From the NCBI RefSeq assembly GCF_910589235.1, contig NC_060958.1:11653437-11717436 (forward strand): a DNA stretch of 64,000 bases, in the 5' to 3' direction. Source of the DNA: Vespa crabro. Taxonomy: Eukaryota > Arthropoda > Insecta > Hymenoptera > Vespidae. A model generated the notes under the pieces. The model had not been told where the DNA came from and did no database searches. It saw only the letters and a list, made by a program, of their open reading frames with translations. The position numbers were made by a program, and so were the translations under genes. Below are positions 39,647 to 52,375 of this stretch, in pieces (position 1 is the first letter of the stretch; each line of letters opens with the position of its first letter).

Positions 39647-42600
39647 TTAAGAATGTGGCAGATCAATAGTGTGTGTTTCATTTCCAAAAATTAATCTTAA
39701 TCTTTTCATAGGTGGCGGAGGCGGATCAAGATTTAATTCGCGTTTCTTGTGCCGTCTTTCTCGATCCCGAGTTTTATGTTTCTTCCGCCGTTTACTTCTT
39801 TCCACTCCTTCAACGCGTAATACTTCGTATTCAGGTTCATAACTGTCTTCACTTAGACTAGTACCTGATTCTACAATATCATCCAAAACTGGAGAACGTT
39901 TCATACGTAATGTGAGCTTTAATCTACCACCAGTTCTTTCAGGAGTTGTAGGACAAACTCGACAATTACTAGTATCAGTCTGCCATTGACACTCGGATAA
40001 CGTTGATCTTTTTTCTATACTACCATTGTTGCAAACAGTCAATCTGAAAAAATAACACTTCAATTTTTGTTTATATATAATGGATAGTAATTAAAAGTGT
40101 GTGTCTATATATATATATATGTATATATATATATACATATATGTATTTATATAAAATAAAAAATCTGAAATTGAAAGACATAGCTGGAAAACATACCTTT
40201 TCAAACTCTCACCAACATCAACAGAGTTTTCCCTTGATTGGCTACTGATATCTGTTTCTGTTGAATGACTCAGACTACTAGACGGAGGCCATGGCTCTTC
40301 AGGCATCAATATCGGAGGATCAGTTTTGTTATATTCGTTATTACACTGAACTTCTTGTAAATGCGACGAAACTCCAGATATATGACGATTTTCACATTTA
40401 CCGCGTCGTATTATTGATGGTATACCAATATCCTCCAAGTTACTTTCTTTTTCACTAAATTCATATATATCACCCTGTATGCCTGAATCATCATCCGCTA
40501 CTCCAATTTCAGAAGTCTGTGGTCTTTGCTGATCCCTCCTTTGACTCCTTGTCAGTCTACTTTTTTCTTTTTCCGTTTTAGCACAATTCTTTGCTGCCAC
40601 TGTATTTGCACTATCTTCCGTACGACATTGTGTAACATTTACAATATCATTGAATCGAGATTTTGGAGAACGTTTTGTACTTTTCTGACTCTTTCGTGAT
40701 TTTAACGGCATGTCTGTTATCTCCTTTTGCTGATGCGTGGATCTTTTCATTGTAAAACTACAACTATCCTCAGAATTTGTATCATTAACACTCGCATTGC
40801 AGTCATTTTCTTCAATTCTACTTAAGTTTGTGCTAATTTCTTTTGCCATTAGAAGTTTAGATTCACTGTCTGTTGTACTGACTTCAGGTATTTCACAGTC
40901 TTCAGGTTTTATATCCACTTTGTTTTTAATATTTTTAAAATACATATTGCCTTTCGGATCAAGCTCATTTGTATGATCCAAAACTGCATTACAAGACATT
41001 TGAACACTTTCACAATCACTCTTTATATTGGCAGTATCTTTAACGGTATCAAGTTCACAAAATCCAACAGTAACAGAAGTATTCGTTGGATCACTCACAA
41101 GATTTTCCACCTTTTCTTTCACTCTATCACATTTATCCACTATTATTATACTTGCAGTATCCATTTTGTGACACTCATCATCAGATCTGATTTCACACGA
41201 AATAGAAGGTGTTCTACTGGTTCCTCGAAAATCAATATTCCGAGGAATTTTTCTATATATCGGTGAATTATAACAATTGAGCTCCTGAGGAAATTCATTA
41301 TATACAACATTACTATCATCTTTCACCTCATCTACTAACACTGATTTGGAACATTTTGTTAACTTATTAATACAATTATTAGATATTTTTTCAGGTGTTT
41401 CACAGTGGTTGCCTTTTTCATTAACATTTTGCGTATTCGCTAAAGTGCAGCAAAAAGTGTTAGATGTATTTGTATTTTGTAAAGCTGGTTCATGATTATT
41501 TGTGGCACTTATATGATCAACGTGAGGCAGGGATGTGGAACTTACTTGAACTGAATCACAGGAATTTGTACTATAATGTCTTTTTTTATAACTGAAAGTG
41601 TCAATATTACTTATAATATTTGGATCAACTTCTATCGCAAGCTTAGGTATTCCTTTCTCTTCTACGTTATCGTTACTTGTATGTCTCGTATTTCCAACAA
41701 TTAATCTAACAGAACATTCTTTCTGAAAGGCAGAGGAAGTTAATTGCTTTGATGCATTGCGAATTGAATTTCGAAGATCAGACTCAAAATTCGGAGACGA
41801 AGATGATGTATTATGGACATGATGTTTCGGCACTCTCGAATACACGGTTTCTTTATTTGCTATTGTTCTATCCAGTTCTTCTTTATGATCACTTGATTCT
41901 ACTGAAGTTTTTTCTATAGGTACGTCCAAACAGGTAGACTCAGTTTTTTCATTATTCTTTGATCTTTTGGATTCTGTTCTCTTTTGAAGCCTATATATAA
42001 GTGCATATAAAATCAATTTAAACATCAATTCAGTATGATAGTATTATATTTAATTTAATTCTATATTACCTGGAAGCTCTAAGACTTTGACCAGTTTTTA
42101 CATTTCTTTCATTGCCGTTGTTTTCACATTTGTTATGTTGAACCTTGTTCCTAAGATTTCTTGTCACAGAATTAGTACTTGTATAGGGATGAGGTCGAGA
42201 AGTTTGCAAGACATTTTCTCCGTTATTTATCGATGGTTGCTGTTGAGCAATATCTGAAAATCTACAACCTTGCGCAATCAAAAGTTCCGCGTCATACTTC
42301 GTAAGTCCCTTGCGTCGCAATTCTTTCATACTAAGAGATTGCGGTGCAATAGCTGCATTGTCAACAAGGACTGCATTTTTTTCAGTTAAAGCACCATCAG
42401 CTTGTTGTTTATTTCTACCCAATGGTTGCTGTCGATGCTTTGTTCTATTGATGCGGTTATCTGTTTCTCTCAAGCGGTATCCTAAAATGTTTCAAGATTT
42501 TTATGACAAGTGATATAAGATTCTTTCAAAACACTTTGTGTTTGAACTACCAGAAGAAAGTTCTTCTCCAGGTTTCTGGCTGGCAAATGCTCCGGTTCCT

Positions 42601-43563
42601 CTTCTTTCGCATGTTTCACATTCGCAATAACAATTTCCATCTCCAAAGAAATCTTCTGCGTAGAAACAAGTTATTTCCTCACCTATTTCGATATCTCGTA
42701 GTACCTTGACGCACGCGGTATCTCGACCAGTAGCTACAAACTGAGAATATATAAAGAAGTATATAAATAATATATTTTATACATAGATTATTGGAAAATA
42801 AATCTCATTAAATATGACAAATATATATATTTATTAACTTTGCAATTGGCTCTGCAATCATGGTTTATATATGCAGCAGGACCTAACCACAATTGTGCAC
42901 AATTTTTTCTGCAACTGTACATCACTGAAAAATCATTTTTCCCTGGGTGGAGTAGTGCAGCTTCCTCCTATGAATAATAAGTTATATTATTATTTCACAA
43001 TAAGTCTATTCAGAATTTGCCTAATATTTTGTCCTTAATTTGACACGCTCCAACAAACCTTTTCACTAAGTTCTGCGATACAACCAACAAGACAAGATAT
43101 TTTTTCATGCTTCAACCACTTACGAGTGGCACATATCTTTGCTCCTTTTTGCTCTTCTAAACTATATCTATAACATGGTTCAATGGCAAATCCAGAATCC
43201 TTATCGAAAACTCTCAAATACCGATAAATCTATGAAAGTATGGACAATTTGTAATGTTTCTAAAATTCACATCAAGAAATTTCTTTTTAACGTTACTTAC
43301 ATGTTTCTCCAAATTGATCTGCTGCTGTTTGGATTTAGTGTGTGGAAGCCTTGCCCCCCAATCTCCACCCATAAGTTTTTTATAAGCCTTTTCATAATTT
43401 TGAGTTTGGATAAATTCACAAATAATTTTGCGTAAGTCTTCTTTGTTTGCTTTGGGCGGCCTATATCTAAAATTAAAGAAGTACATAAAATAAAAAGTAA
43501 GAGATAAAAGACCCCATAGAATAAAATCAAATTAGAAAAGTTAAATTGAATTAATTTTGATTA

Positions 43564-43652
<89 letters not shown>

Positions 43653-43885
43653 ATGTACCTTATATTCATCTTGTGAGTGGTAAATCCTAAATATGGATCT
43701 AGCACGAGGGAAGTAGCTAGGTCATCGTTATCTGAAAGTTCTTTTGGTGTCATTCCACCTCCACCTCCACCCCCGTTATTAAGGGCATTTGATTGCATTT
43801 TTGCACTAACAGATCCACCTAGCCTTCGCTCCTGCTTCCGTGCTGCAGCTGCTGAGCCTTGGATTGACAAGCAATCTACCACCAT
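39647..43885 (-). CDS. Suv4-20: Histone H4 Lys20 methyltransferase Suv4-20, 1161 aa
   Basis: Minus-strand exons: 43659-43885, 43301-43466, 43059-43229, 42839-42967, 42551-42740, 42070-42481, 40197-41990, 39647-40043 (3486 bases). The enzyme di- and trimethylates H4K20 in heterochromatin. The N-terminal domain carries DNDDLATSLVLDPYLGFTTH and KMNIRYRPP. The SET domain (about 150-260) has GFAIEPCYRYSLEEQKGAKI, VGCIAELSE, the NHDC motif at 223-226 (INHDCRANCKF) and GEEITCFYAEDF. The post-SET zinc cluster follows as CYCECETCERRGTGAF. After a long, probably disordered Ser/Asn-rich region comes a conserved end: KLTLRMKRSP and PPPPMKRLRLIFGNETHTID, as in vertebrate SUV420H. A Gly run (seven residues) lies in exon 1. 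I chose MVVDC at 43885; an ATG at 43912 is also in frame, but an AG acceptor probably lies between them. The GTTAAT donor of exon 4 is weak. Confidence 0.93.
43566..43652. repeat. (TA)n microsatellite abutting the Suv4-20 splice donor
   Basis: About 86 bases of TA with TGTG and TG interruptions. It starts only a few bases past the first coding-exon donor (exon ends at 43659 on the minus strand) and fills much of that 192-base intron. Confidence 0.9.
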
Positions 43886-45016
43886 TCTGCAATCCTGACT
43901 TTTACTGCACAAACATATGATAAAGTTATGACAGTTTGCAAGGTATATGTCACATGTTATTTCATAAGATTGAAATTATCATTCGTAATTAAACAGAAGG
44001 ACATGCTAATTGATTTCGATCGATCAAAACACGTTGAACGTAGACTGAACAGGGAACGTATAGAATAAGTAGTAAATATAACGAACTCATATAAGTATTA
44101 ATTAATAGTAGTTCCAGTTGAATTCAAAAGATAGGCCAATTAGAATCCGATATAGTCGAGAGAATCTTTCGTAATAAAAGAAAATAAAAGGGAAGGAATA
44201 AAAGATGATTAAAGAAGCAGGATGAATTTTTACTTGAAAAGTCATCGCGACCGTCTTGCGAGACAGCGGTTGGAAAAAGTTTTGTATAACACAGGCGTTA
44301 TCGATCGAAGCGCATACTGATTAAACCGTTTTGCATCGTCGATCGAATGAAGAGAAGTAAAGCGAGTGTAAGAAAAACGCGGCCGTACGATCTTTCGTAA
44401 TGTTTTTCAGTTATTTTGACAATTGTACTGAAAGGTAGGGACGAACGACGACCATGCCCTAAACGCTAATGGCGCAGGTAGAACCCGAGCGCTTTGCACG
44501 GCTCTGCCTTTTCGGAAGAGAAGCGAGCCGCAAAATGGATTGATATCCTTTGTCAGTTAATTCGTCGGATTAAGGAAAATGCGAAGATTTCGCCAAGGAG
44601 CATACTTACCACGAAGGAACGCTCCTTATAGCAGTATTCACGCATTTTCCCAATGATTCTCGACTATTTTCGGGCGCCGCGAAGACGCGTTCGGATCTAT
44701 CATGGCAGATCCGATCGCGACGCACACTTTCACACTTTTTTGAGTAACGATCGAATCTACAATTCGTCTAACGTTTCCTATCGTCGTTGAGTTCGAGTCT
44801 ACGCGAACTCGTTCCTTCTCTTTACGAAGGTAGACCTTCGGCGAGATCCTTTAATCGAGCTGATACGAGAGAAAATCCATCTTTTTGAAGTATACGACTG
44901 TCGCGTACGTCATGCATACACATATGTGCACTCTGGAATAGGCAGAGTACGATCATCGTTTAGGGACTTTGCTCAATGGACCATCGTAATTCCGATTCCT
45001 TCTATCTTTTTCTTTT

Positions 45017-45087
<71 letters not shown>

Positions 45088-45935
45088 ATCTCTCTCTTTT
45101 TTGCGCGCGCTCTCTCCTCTCTTTTCCTTTTTCGTTCTCCTATTTTCTTGAATATTTCATTACACGCAATTTTAACGTAAAACGTCCAAAGGATAATCTT
45201 TCGTGGACGATAACGAGATTAAAAGTGAATTTCTTGTCGCGAGGTCGGTAGCTTCGTTCTATCTAATTTAAAGGGATTTGACATGTGCTGCTACTATCGC
45301 GTGTTAAGAAAGTGTCTAGAAGCTTTTAGTGATTTATTGCTTTTTATTTGGTATTTCTGCGTTACCATAGCAACCGTACATTGGTGTTACTCTTTGCGTC
45401 TTTCTGTAACTTAGCAACATTATCAAGATATTTCGTTTAACAATAACGAGGAGTAATGATATGCGATTGGTTTTGTATGTTAGATTAATTCATCCTTCCT
45501 AAATCGAACATTTACATCTAAATAATCAAATCTTTCTTTTCGATGAAAATGAATAAATTGAGAGGATTTTATAAAAAAATAAAATTTTGTAAATAATGAA
45601 TAAAATATGTAAGAGAAAATATTTAACGAATTCTTCATTTTGATCAAATACAAAATCTAATGTTAGATTTTATATATATGTGATCTTATCTACTGTAGTT
45701 TTTATATTAGCGATAAAGACTAAGAATCCCGCTGTTATCAAACACTGGATCCGTAGGTGGATCTTAATGTAGCTCATAGATCTCGTAATGCGCATGCGTT
45801 TATACTTACGACCGAAGGCACAGATTGGAAGGCTCATGCCAGTCAAAGTTTCGAATGTTATTCAAGCACGTGTTTATCGTATTTGTACTTTCATTCTTAT
45901 CGCGTATATAAATATAGTATTCATAAAACTTAAAA
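43886..45935. promoter_or_regulatory. Divergent region of Suv4-20 and the ornithine carrier, with a probable Suv4-20 5' UTR exon
   Basis: About 2 kb between divergent start codons. At 44605-44610 the minus strand shows a GTAAGT donor after GTTCCTTCGTG, which fits a non-coding first exon of Suv4-20 in a locally CpG-rich block (about 44240-44870). A CT microsatellite lies at 45027-45093. The ornithine carrier promoter should lie near 45.7-45.9 kb. Confidence 0.45.
45027..45093. repeat. (CT)n microsatellite
   Basis: An interrupted CT tract of about 65 bases in the Suv4-20/ornithine carrier divergent region. Confidence 0.9.
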
Positions 45936-47429
45936 ATGACGCTTAAATCCATAGAAGAGAAACAAGATTATATGAATAATTTAAAAGATGGACTCATTGA
46001 TTTTGTCGCTGGTTCACTCGGTAAATTTGTAATAATAAATTTCACATATCGAGTCACATCATCGTGTATTATATTTTTCTTCCTAATTCGTTCTATTAAA
46101 CGATGTCAGCTTAAGAATTTTGTACAATCGTCATTTATAAAGTGACATCTCGTGACTTGCAATTTTCCTAATTTGTTTCCAAATAATCATCTCATTGATA
46201 TTTTTCAATAGAAACAATGTTCAATAGAAACAAGGAGAACAATGTTGGACAATCAATACAATGAAAATAAGTCATGATAATAGTTTTGCAATTGAAATCT
46301 TTTATTTTTATAGGTGGAATAGCATTAGTATATGTCGGTCAACCATTGGATACAGTGAAAGTAAAAATGCAAACATTTCCATCGATATATAAAGGAATGA
46401 TTAATTGCTTTGTAAAAACAGTAAAAACAGACGGAATAATAAGAGGTTTATATGCAGGAACTATGCCTGCTGTTGTAGCTAATGTAGCTGAAAATTCAGT
46501 ATTATTCACTGCTTATGGTGGATGTCAGAAAGTTGTTTCTAAGATATTAGGTAAATATTTTTTCAGAACAGCTGTATTATTCATTATAAATCAATCTTGT
46601 TTTCTAATTCCATACATATAAAGGTAAAGAGAAAGTCGAGGATCTTAGTTCACTAGGCAATGCATGTGCTGGATTTTTTGCCGCGTTCTTTTCTTCGTTA
46701 ACATTATGCCCAACGGAACTTATAAAGTGTAAATTACAAGCAATGCATGAAGTGCAAAGTCAAATGGATATAGCAAACAAAGTTATGGTAATGAAAAACA
46801 ATCCGTATACTTTTTCATATACAGAATATGTTGTTTCGTGTTACTAAAATATTATTATGTGGATATTAATTGTTATATAGACACGAATAGGACCATGGGA
46901 GTTGACAAGAAATATTCTTAGAGAACAAGGTATAAGAGGTTTATTTGTGGGGCTAACATCGACTATAGTCAGAGAGATGCCAGGTTATTTTTTCTTTTTT
47001 GGTGGATATGAAGTTACAAGAGAACTCTTAGCAAAACCAAATCAAAAGAGAGATGATATTGGTTGGCAGAAAACAATGGTAGCTGGTGCTGTTGGTGGTA
47101 CGGTTCTCTGGCTTGTAATTTTTCCAGCAGACGTAGTTAAAAGTAGAATACAAGTCAGTAACATATATTTTGACTTATTCAATGATTTTTTCCAACAATA
47201 TTTAATAATCCTGATATTTTTTATTAATCTTACATTATAATTTATGAAGGTACAAAATCTAAAAACACCTGCCTTAGTAGTCATGAAAGATATTATAAAA
47301 CAGGAAGGAATTGGGGCATTGTATAATGGTCTAAAACCGACTTTAATAAGAACAATACCAGCGACTGCAATGTTATTTATAACTTATGAATATACTAAAA
47401 AGCTAATACACAGATTTGTTAATAATTAA
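45936..47429 (+). CDS. SLC25A15: Mitochondrial ornithine transporter (SLC25A15 type), 312 aa
   Basis: Exons: 45936-46020, 46314-46550, 46624-46787, 46881-47153, 47250-47429 (939 bases). It exchanges cytosolic ornithine for citrulline or protons across the inner mitochondrial membrane. The three mitochondrial-carrier repeats are visible through their signatures: GQPLDTVKVKMQTFP (repeat 1), LCPTELIKCKLQAMHE (repeat 2) and FPADVVKSRIQVQNL (repeat 3). The specific match to ORNT1 comes from VAENSVLFTAYGGCQ, REMPGYFFFFGGYEVTRELL and EGIGALYNGLKPTLIRTIPA. The length equals the family norm (about 300). The N-terminus is about 15 residues longer than in vertebrates, and the ATG at 45936 lies in the first coding exon. 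All five exons keep phase. Insects lack a full urea cycle, so the role is more likely in proline and polyamine metabolism (inference). Confidence 0.93.
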
Positions 47430-48253
47430 CTTTCTTTTATATCATTCCTATTTGTTAATGTATATATATATATATATGTTACTACATCAGGATATAAAAG
47501 AGAACAAATGAAGAATAATAATAATATATAGAATATACTGCTTAACTTGACCATCTGAAAATATTTCTAATGTTTTAATTGAAGTAGCATATTTCATATC
47601 ATATAAGATTTTAAAAAATCTTTTTTCATTTCAGTGTTTTAGACAATTTTATAATCAAAATTATTATGGGAAAACATTTAGTCAAAATTAATGATAATTA
47701 CTTAATACAATTTTATGTATATATAAAATATGTGTATAGTATTAAATTTCGAAAGTTTTGTGATTTACAGAAAATCTATGATCCAGAGTAATACTATTAT
47801 AAATAGTAGAATCATTAGGAAATGCTGGATTGAAATTTTTAAAAATGTCAATAATGCAGAAATAAGATATCATGATTTTGAAATCATATACTTTTTTTCT
47901 TTTTATTTATAACAAAGAATTAAATATATTCTATTTTAAGATTTTTACTACTTATCAATGTAGAACACTTTCTATAATTTTAGAAATCATAGGAACGATT
48001 ATGTTTAGAAATAATTATATCTTAATACATGGTGTGATACAGGGTTTATTTTATAATTTGCTAAGAAATGATCGAGTTTATGGTAAATGAACATTATATT
48101 AAACAATAGGTCACATATTATAAATATAGTATTAAGTATAACATTATTAATGTTATACTTAATACATTATTATAAATATAGTATTGTATAACATTAATTT
48201 TTCGATGAAATTAAGTTTCTATAAAGGTAAGATAAAAATAGAAAAAATACAGT
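47430..48253. other. Convergent 3' region of the ornithine carrier and FASTKD gene
   Basis: About 820 bases of AT-rich DNA between stop codons. It contains a near-perfect inverted repeat at 48129-48165, listed separately. Two open frames (47730-47912 and 47872-48090) are AT-driven and lack any recognisable motif. Confidence 0.5.
48117..48195. repeat. Inverted repeat with flanking direct repeat
   Basis: Positions 48129-48146 and 48148-48165 are perfect reverse complements (18 bases each) around a single T. In addition, ATTATAAATATAGTATT occurs at 48117-48133 and again at 48169-48185, followed in each case by a GTATAACATTA-like run. The structure would form a long hairpin in DNA or RNA. It sits in the 3' region between two convergent genes. 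Confidence 0.85.
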
Positions 48254-49833
48254 TTATGCATTTGCTATAAGATTTTTCAGATATTTCTCTTTCTCTGTTA
48301 TATTTGTATATTTCAACCAGTCATCACCTCTTATCTAAAATATAATTCACAAATTTTATTTTATATTAAAATTAACAATTTGCATCAATGTAATCATTTT
48401 CTTGAATATAATGTTAAACTTACTAGAATAGGTGCGTATCCAATATGTTTCAGTTGCCTTAGTTTTGCCATTATAATACCTGTTGGTTTATTAGTTTCTC
48501 TAAGCATATGCTTATAATGTATTATGACAAGTGCTATCCATTTTACATTTTTTGGAAATGTATCATTTATTTTCTTGATGTCAACATCAGGTATTTTTGA
48601 TAAAATTGATTCAGCTGAGATGAAATTCTGATTTTCATCCAGACCAAATATAATATGATTTTGTAGAAAATGAGGTAATATTCTACCAGTATACAAATTT
48701 ATATCATTTACAATGATTTCCTAATAATATATTATTATATTATAGTATCATTTATACATAGTAATTTTTTCATTGAAATACAAGTGTAGGCATACCTTCA
48801 AGACATATACAACTTCATTAAATATCTTGCGTACCATGGAGTTAGTGTCCTTATCCATTTTCGCCCATTGTCGCTATTAAAAATGCAAACATTATTAAAA
48901 TGTAATTTATTAATATATATTTTATTTATACACATATTATAAGTTATATATATATATGATATGCACAGTATTAATAAATTTTTTAGTACATGCTAACTAC
49001 ATATATACCTTTGTTGAAGTTAGAAGAATACCTGCTGGAAGGAATGGACCAGTATACTCAGATTTTTCTGTTTTTAGACAATATTCTAACATAGTATATT
49101 CCCAGCCAATTATGTACTTATTAGTTTTTAAGTTTGTATAAGATGGATCAAATGCTATTTTTATCAAATGAAGGGGATATATACCTGTACTTGCTAAATA
49201 TCGTAATATATTAACATACCTCCATGTGTACCTATAAAAGAAACATTTCAAGTAACATTAAAGCTTGTTTACATTTACAACAAATTTTGAGAAATGATAA
49301 AAGGATAGTTTTAAAAAGTACTTACTTAAGTATCTCTGAGTTATCATTAGATATACGTCTAGTAATTTCCTCAATTATTTTATCATATATAGGATGTGTA
49401 GTGTCAACAGAGAATGTATTTAAGGCATATGTTAATTTTTCTATGTCTTTCAATCTTGCTTCCCTTATTTCATTATATATCCTAAATAATTGCATGAAAG
49501 TTTTATTACTCTTCATAAATTGTTTTGTTTATTTAATTGATTTGTTAATTTTTTGAAGAAAAGCATATGTTTATCAATTTAATCTGTATTATACATATTT
49601 AGAATTACCTTGTTACAATTGTATCCAGTAATGACTCCACGTATATATGTGCTTTAGCATAAATATGTATTATATGAACTAAACATTGTAAAGTGAGTCT
49701 TGGAAGAATTGGTATAATGCTATCTAGTAACATTTTAAAGTTAATCATTTCATCATAATTCATGCTGTATCTATTAGTGATATATACAATTATTTTATTA
49801 TTATATTATTATTAATTATATGTAAAATCTTAG

Positions 49834-49883
<50 letters not shown>

Positions 49884-50917
49884 ATATATATATCAATAAA
49901 TCATTACCGTATCAATTTTAATAAAGCTGCTAAGCTGATATTATCCACTTTGTTTATTTCACAAATTAAACGATTTATAATCGCTTTCAAAAATGTAGCA
50001 TTTCTTATTTTTGTCTTACTTTTAAAAAATCCCATTGCTATTATACCCAATTCATTTATAGAAAAATCATTTAAATGTTCTTCTAAAATGACTTCTACTT
50101 CATACATATTTAATGGAGTTTTACGTTTAATATTAACAAAAAACATAAGTTGTACTAAATTTTTCGATGTTAATTTATTTAGCTTTGAATTCATTTTTCT
50201 CAATAATTTCCATATAAAATTACTATATTTACACATATCAAGACAATAAAATGTATCAGCTATTAAAAACATTTTATCAATAGGCCAATGTTTATATTGT
50301 TTTTCACAATACTTATCAAGCGATTCAATTAAAACTTTAAAGTCTTTTGTATTTTTCAAATATTTATGAAATGGTAATAAATTGATTAACACTTCTTCTA
50401 ATAAATTATCTGTAAGATTATTAATATTTTTTTTTAAAGCATTCAAGATACGTTCGTATCTTATTTCGTTATAATCATGATCAGTTTTATTTATGATATT
50501 ATGTGACAATATCCTGAGATCAGAAACTAATTCGACGATGTTAACTGTCGACCAATCTTTGTTTAATAATTGTTCTGCTTGTTCGTCCGTAACTATTACT
50601 TCGCATTTTCTTTCTGGCACAATTGTTTTATTAAAATAAATAGAATTTTGAAGATATTGACGAGCATACTGATTTTCCGTAATTCGATTATTTTTATTTA
50701 CATCATTGTAATATAAGTTTTGTTCTATGGATTGTCTTTCCTCATTATTAAATTGATTAATCGTCCGAACATTAATAACATAATTGAATTTTGTTGTGCA
50801 TCTTATCATATTATTTATTAGTTCTGATTTATAGTTAATATTGCGAGATAACCTCAATACTAAATGTCCACTATTTCTATACTCTTTTTTAATAATCGCT
50901 TTTATTAAATTATTCAT
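48254..50917 (-). CDS. FAST kinase domain-containing mitochondrial RNA regulator with RAP domain, 668 aa
   Basis: Minus-strand exons: 49908-50917, 49609-49770, 49326-49481, 49009-49231, 48796-48873, 48424-48720, 48254-48334 (2007 bases). FASTK proteins bind and process mitochondrial mRNAs through helical repeats and a C-terminal RAP domain. The N-terminus is basic and Asn/Arg-rich, compatible with mitochondrial targeting. The central region has repeated helical segments, for example LNKLTSKNLVQLMFFVNIKR and DFSINELGIIAMGFFKS, typical of FAST_1/FAST_2. The end reads GIIMAKLRQLKHIGYAPILI, then RGDDWLKYTNITEKEKYLKN, a clear RAP domain split between the last two exons. Sequence is divergent and Asn/Ile/Lys-rich. 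I cannot say which of FASTKD1-5 it is; a FASTKD5-like member is possible. The start is the first ATG of a 337-codon open exon. Confidence 0.8.
49835..49880. repeat. (TA)n microsatellite in FASTKD intron 1
   Basis: About 46 bases of TA, 25-30 bases from the exon 1 donor on the minus strand. Confidence 0.9.
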
Positions 50918-51753
50918 ATTTAATAGCTAATTCATTTAATTAAATAGAATAAAAATCAAATGAATGTTCTTTTTATTTATAATAACTTCAAATAACAACA
51001 CAATATTATCACAGTGTTCATGAGGCTCGTGCGAAATATATGAAAGATACTATCAACAATGTGCTTTTTAACGAGAGAACATAGAATCATGCGCATACCA
51101 GGTTATATTCTATATATAAGTATATATATATATATGTTTTTGATTGAATTTTCCTTTGTTTTCCTATACAACATTAAAAATGGGGAAGTAAATATAGGTA
51201 ATTAGATTGAAAATGATATAATGATAAGATACTTCATTAATCTTTATTACTTGGAGGAATAAACTTTCATTATTTGTACATAAAGATATTCGTACTTTCG
51301 ACACACATATATCATATGTAGATGAAAATAGAGAAATTTTGACATTTTACAGAATATAATAAATATATTTCTTTATATTTTCTTTTTATTTTTATTTCCT
51401 TGACTATATCAAATGAATATAGATGATACAATGTCTATGTTGTTGTTCTACATTATTTATTTATTTCACAAGCGAAAAATAGTAAAAATATATTCGCAAA
51501 GCGGAGAAGACAAGGCGGAAGGAAATAATTCTTCTTCTTCGATATACTTCTCAAGAAAATCAGTACGTATTTTTAATTTCAAAATTTTTATATGCATATA
51601 CACGAGGAAATAAATGTACATAGATTTCAATACGTAAATAAGATTAAAAGTCAATGTATGAAATATGAGCAAGAGAGTAAGGCATTTATAGAAAATTAGA
51701 ATTTGTGAGATATTTGCGCGTAACACATGACATTTATTTCGCCATTCTTCAAA
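50918..51753. other. Region between the FASTKD start and the elevenin-like stop
   Basis: About 830 bases holding the FASTKD upstream region and probably the 3' UTR of the elevenin-like gene (same strand). A TA tract lies at about 51112-51135. An open frame at 51413-51613 has no motif or splice support. Confidence 0.45.
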
Positions 51754-52375
51754 TTAATAGTCGTTCGAGTTGGTCAAGTCTGACGGGAAGATCGCATCGA
51801 TCAACGGTATTCTTAGGTTGTTGTACTTCCTTCTTCTTGATTGTTTGTCATAATCCGAACCATAGATATCGTGGATAGTATCCAGGCTGACTCCCTAAAT
51901 AAAAGAGAATCATTCAAATGTCTTCGTCTAAAGATTCATCTAATAATAAGTTAAGTTTAGCAGTTAAACTTACGCTCTCGAGAAGACTTTTCCAAAATTT
52001 AGATCTTGGATTCGAGACGATATGTCGATTCGTCTCTTGTGATTTCATTTCGCCGTCCAAACAATTTCTATCCCTTTTGGATTCATCGCATTCTTTATAA
52101 AGTCCAATTGTATTCATTCGTTTTCTCAACATCTGACCTCGGCAAGTAGGATGATAGGGAAACTTTCTATAAAATAACGATGAATATTTAAATTATATTA
52201 TTGTCATATAATAGTTCCTTATTTTTATTACATATTAATTATTAGAAACAAATGCGTGTACGTACTCGCAATCCACATCGTCGAACCAACTGTAATCCGA
52301 CCATGCTTGAACACAGCAAATGAAGAGAGGGATAAAGATGATGCATCGTCGAAGGAAATTTTTAAACTGAAACAT
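51754..52375 (-). CDS. Elevenin-like neuropeptide precursor, 147 aa
   Basis: Minus-strand exons: 52266-52375, 51974-52166, 51754-51894 (444 bases), with GTACGT and GTAAGT donors and TATAG/TTTAG acceptors. The ATG at 52375 is directly preceded by an in-frame TGA. Residues 1-24 form a signal peptide (basic FKNFLRR, then CIIFIPLFICCVQA). Immediately after comes VDCEKFPYHPTCRGQMLRKR: two cysteines (36 and 45) eight residues apart, CRG after the second, and an RKR convertase site at 51-53. This is the layout of the elevenin (Aplysia L11) family, where one Cys-bridged peptide with a CRG motif follows the signal peptide and ends at a basic site. Downstream are Cys63 and Cys72, KR at 67-68 and RRRK at 121-124 in exon 3. 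Elevenin acts through its own GPCR and controls cuticle pigmentation in planthoppers. Identity here is inferred from the motif and layout only. Confidence 0.7.

Noticed and set aside
43677..43898. Plus-strand frame with a Pro run
   Set aside because: Antisense of Suv4-20 exon 1, where the Gly run lies.
51914..52132. Elevenin-like gene ending at the exon 2 read-through stop (51914)
   Set aside because: A strong GTAAGT donor at 51973-51968 and a clean acceptor at 51895-51897 lead to a third exon that stays in frame; the read-through form would need intron retention.
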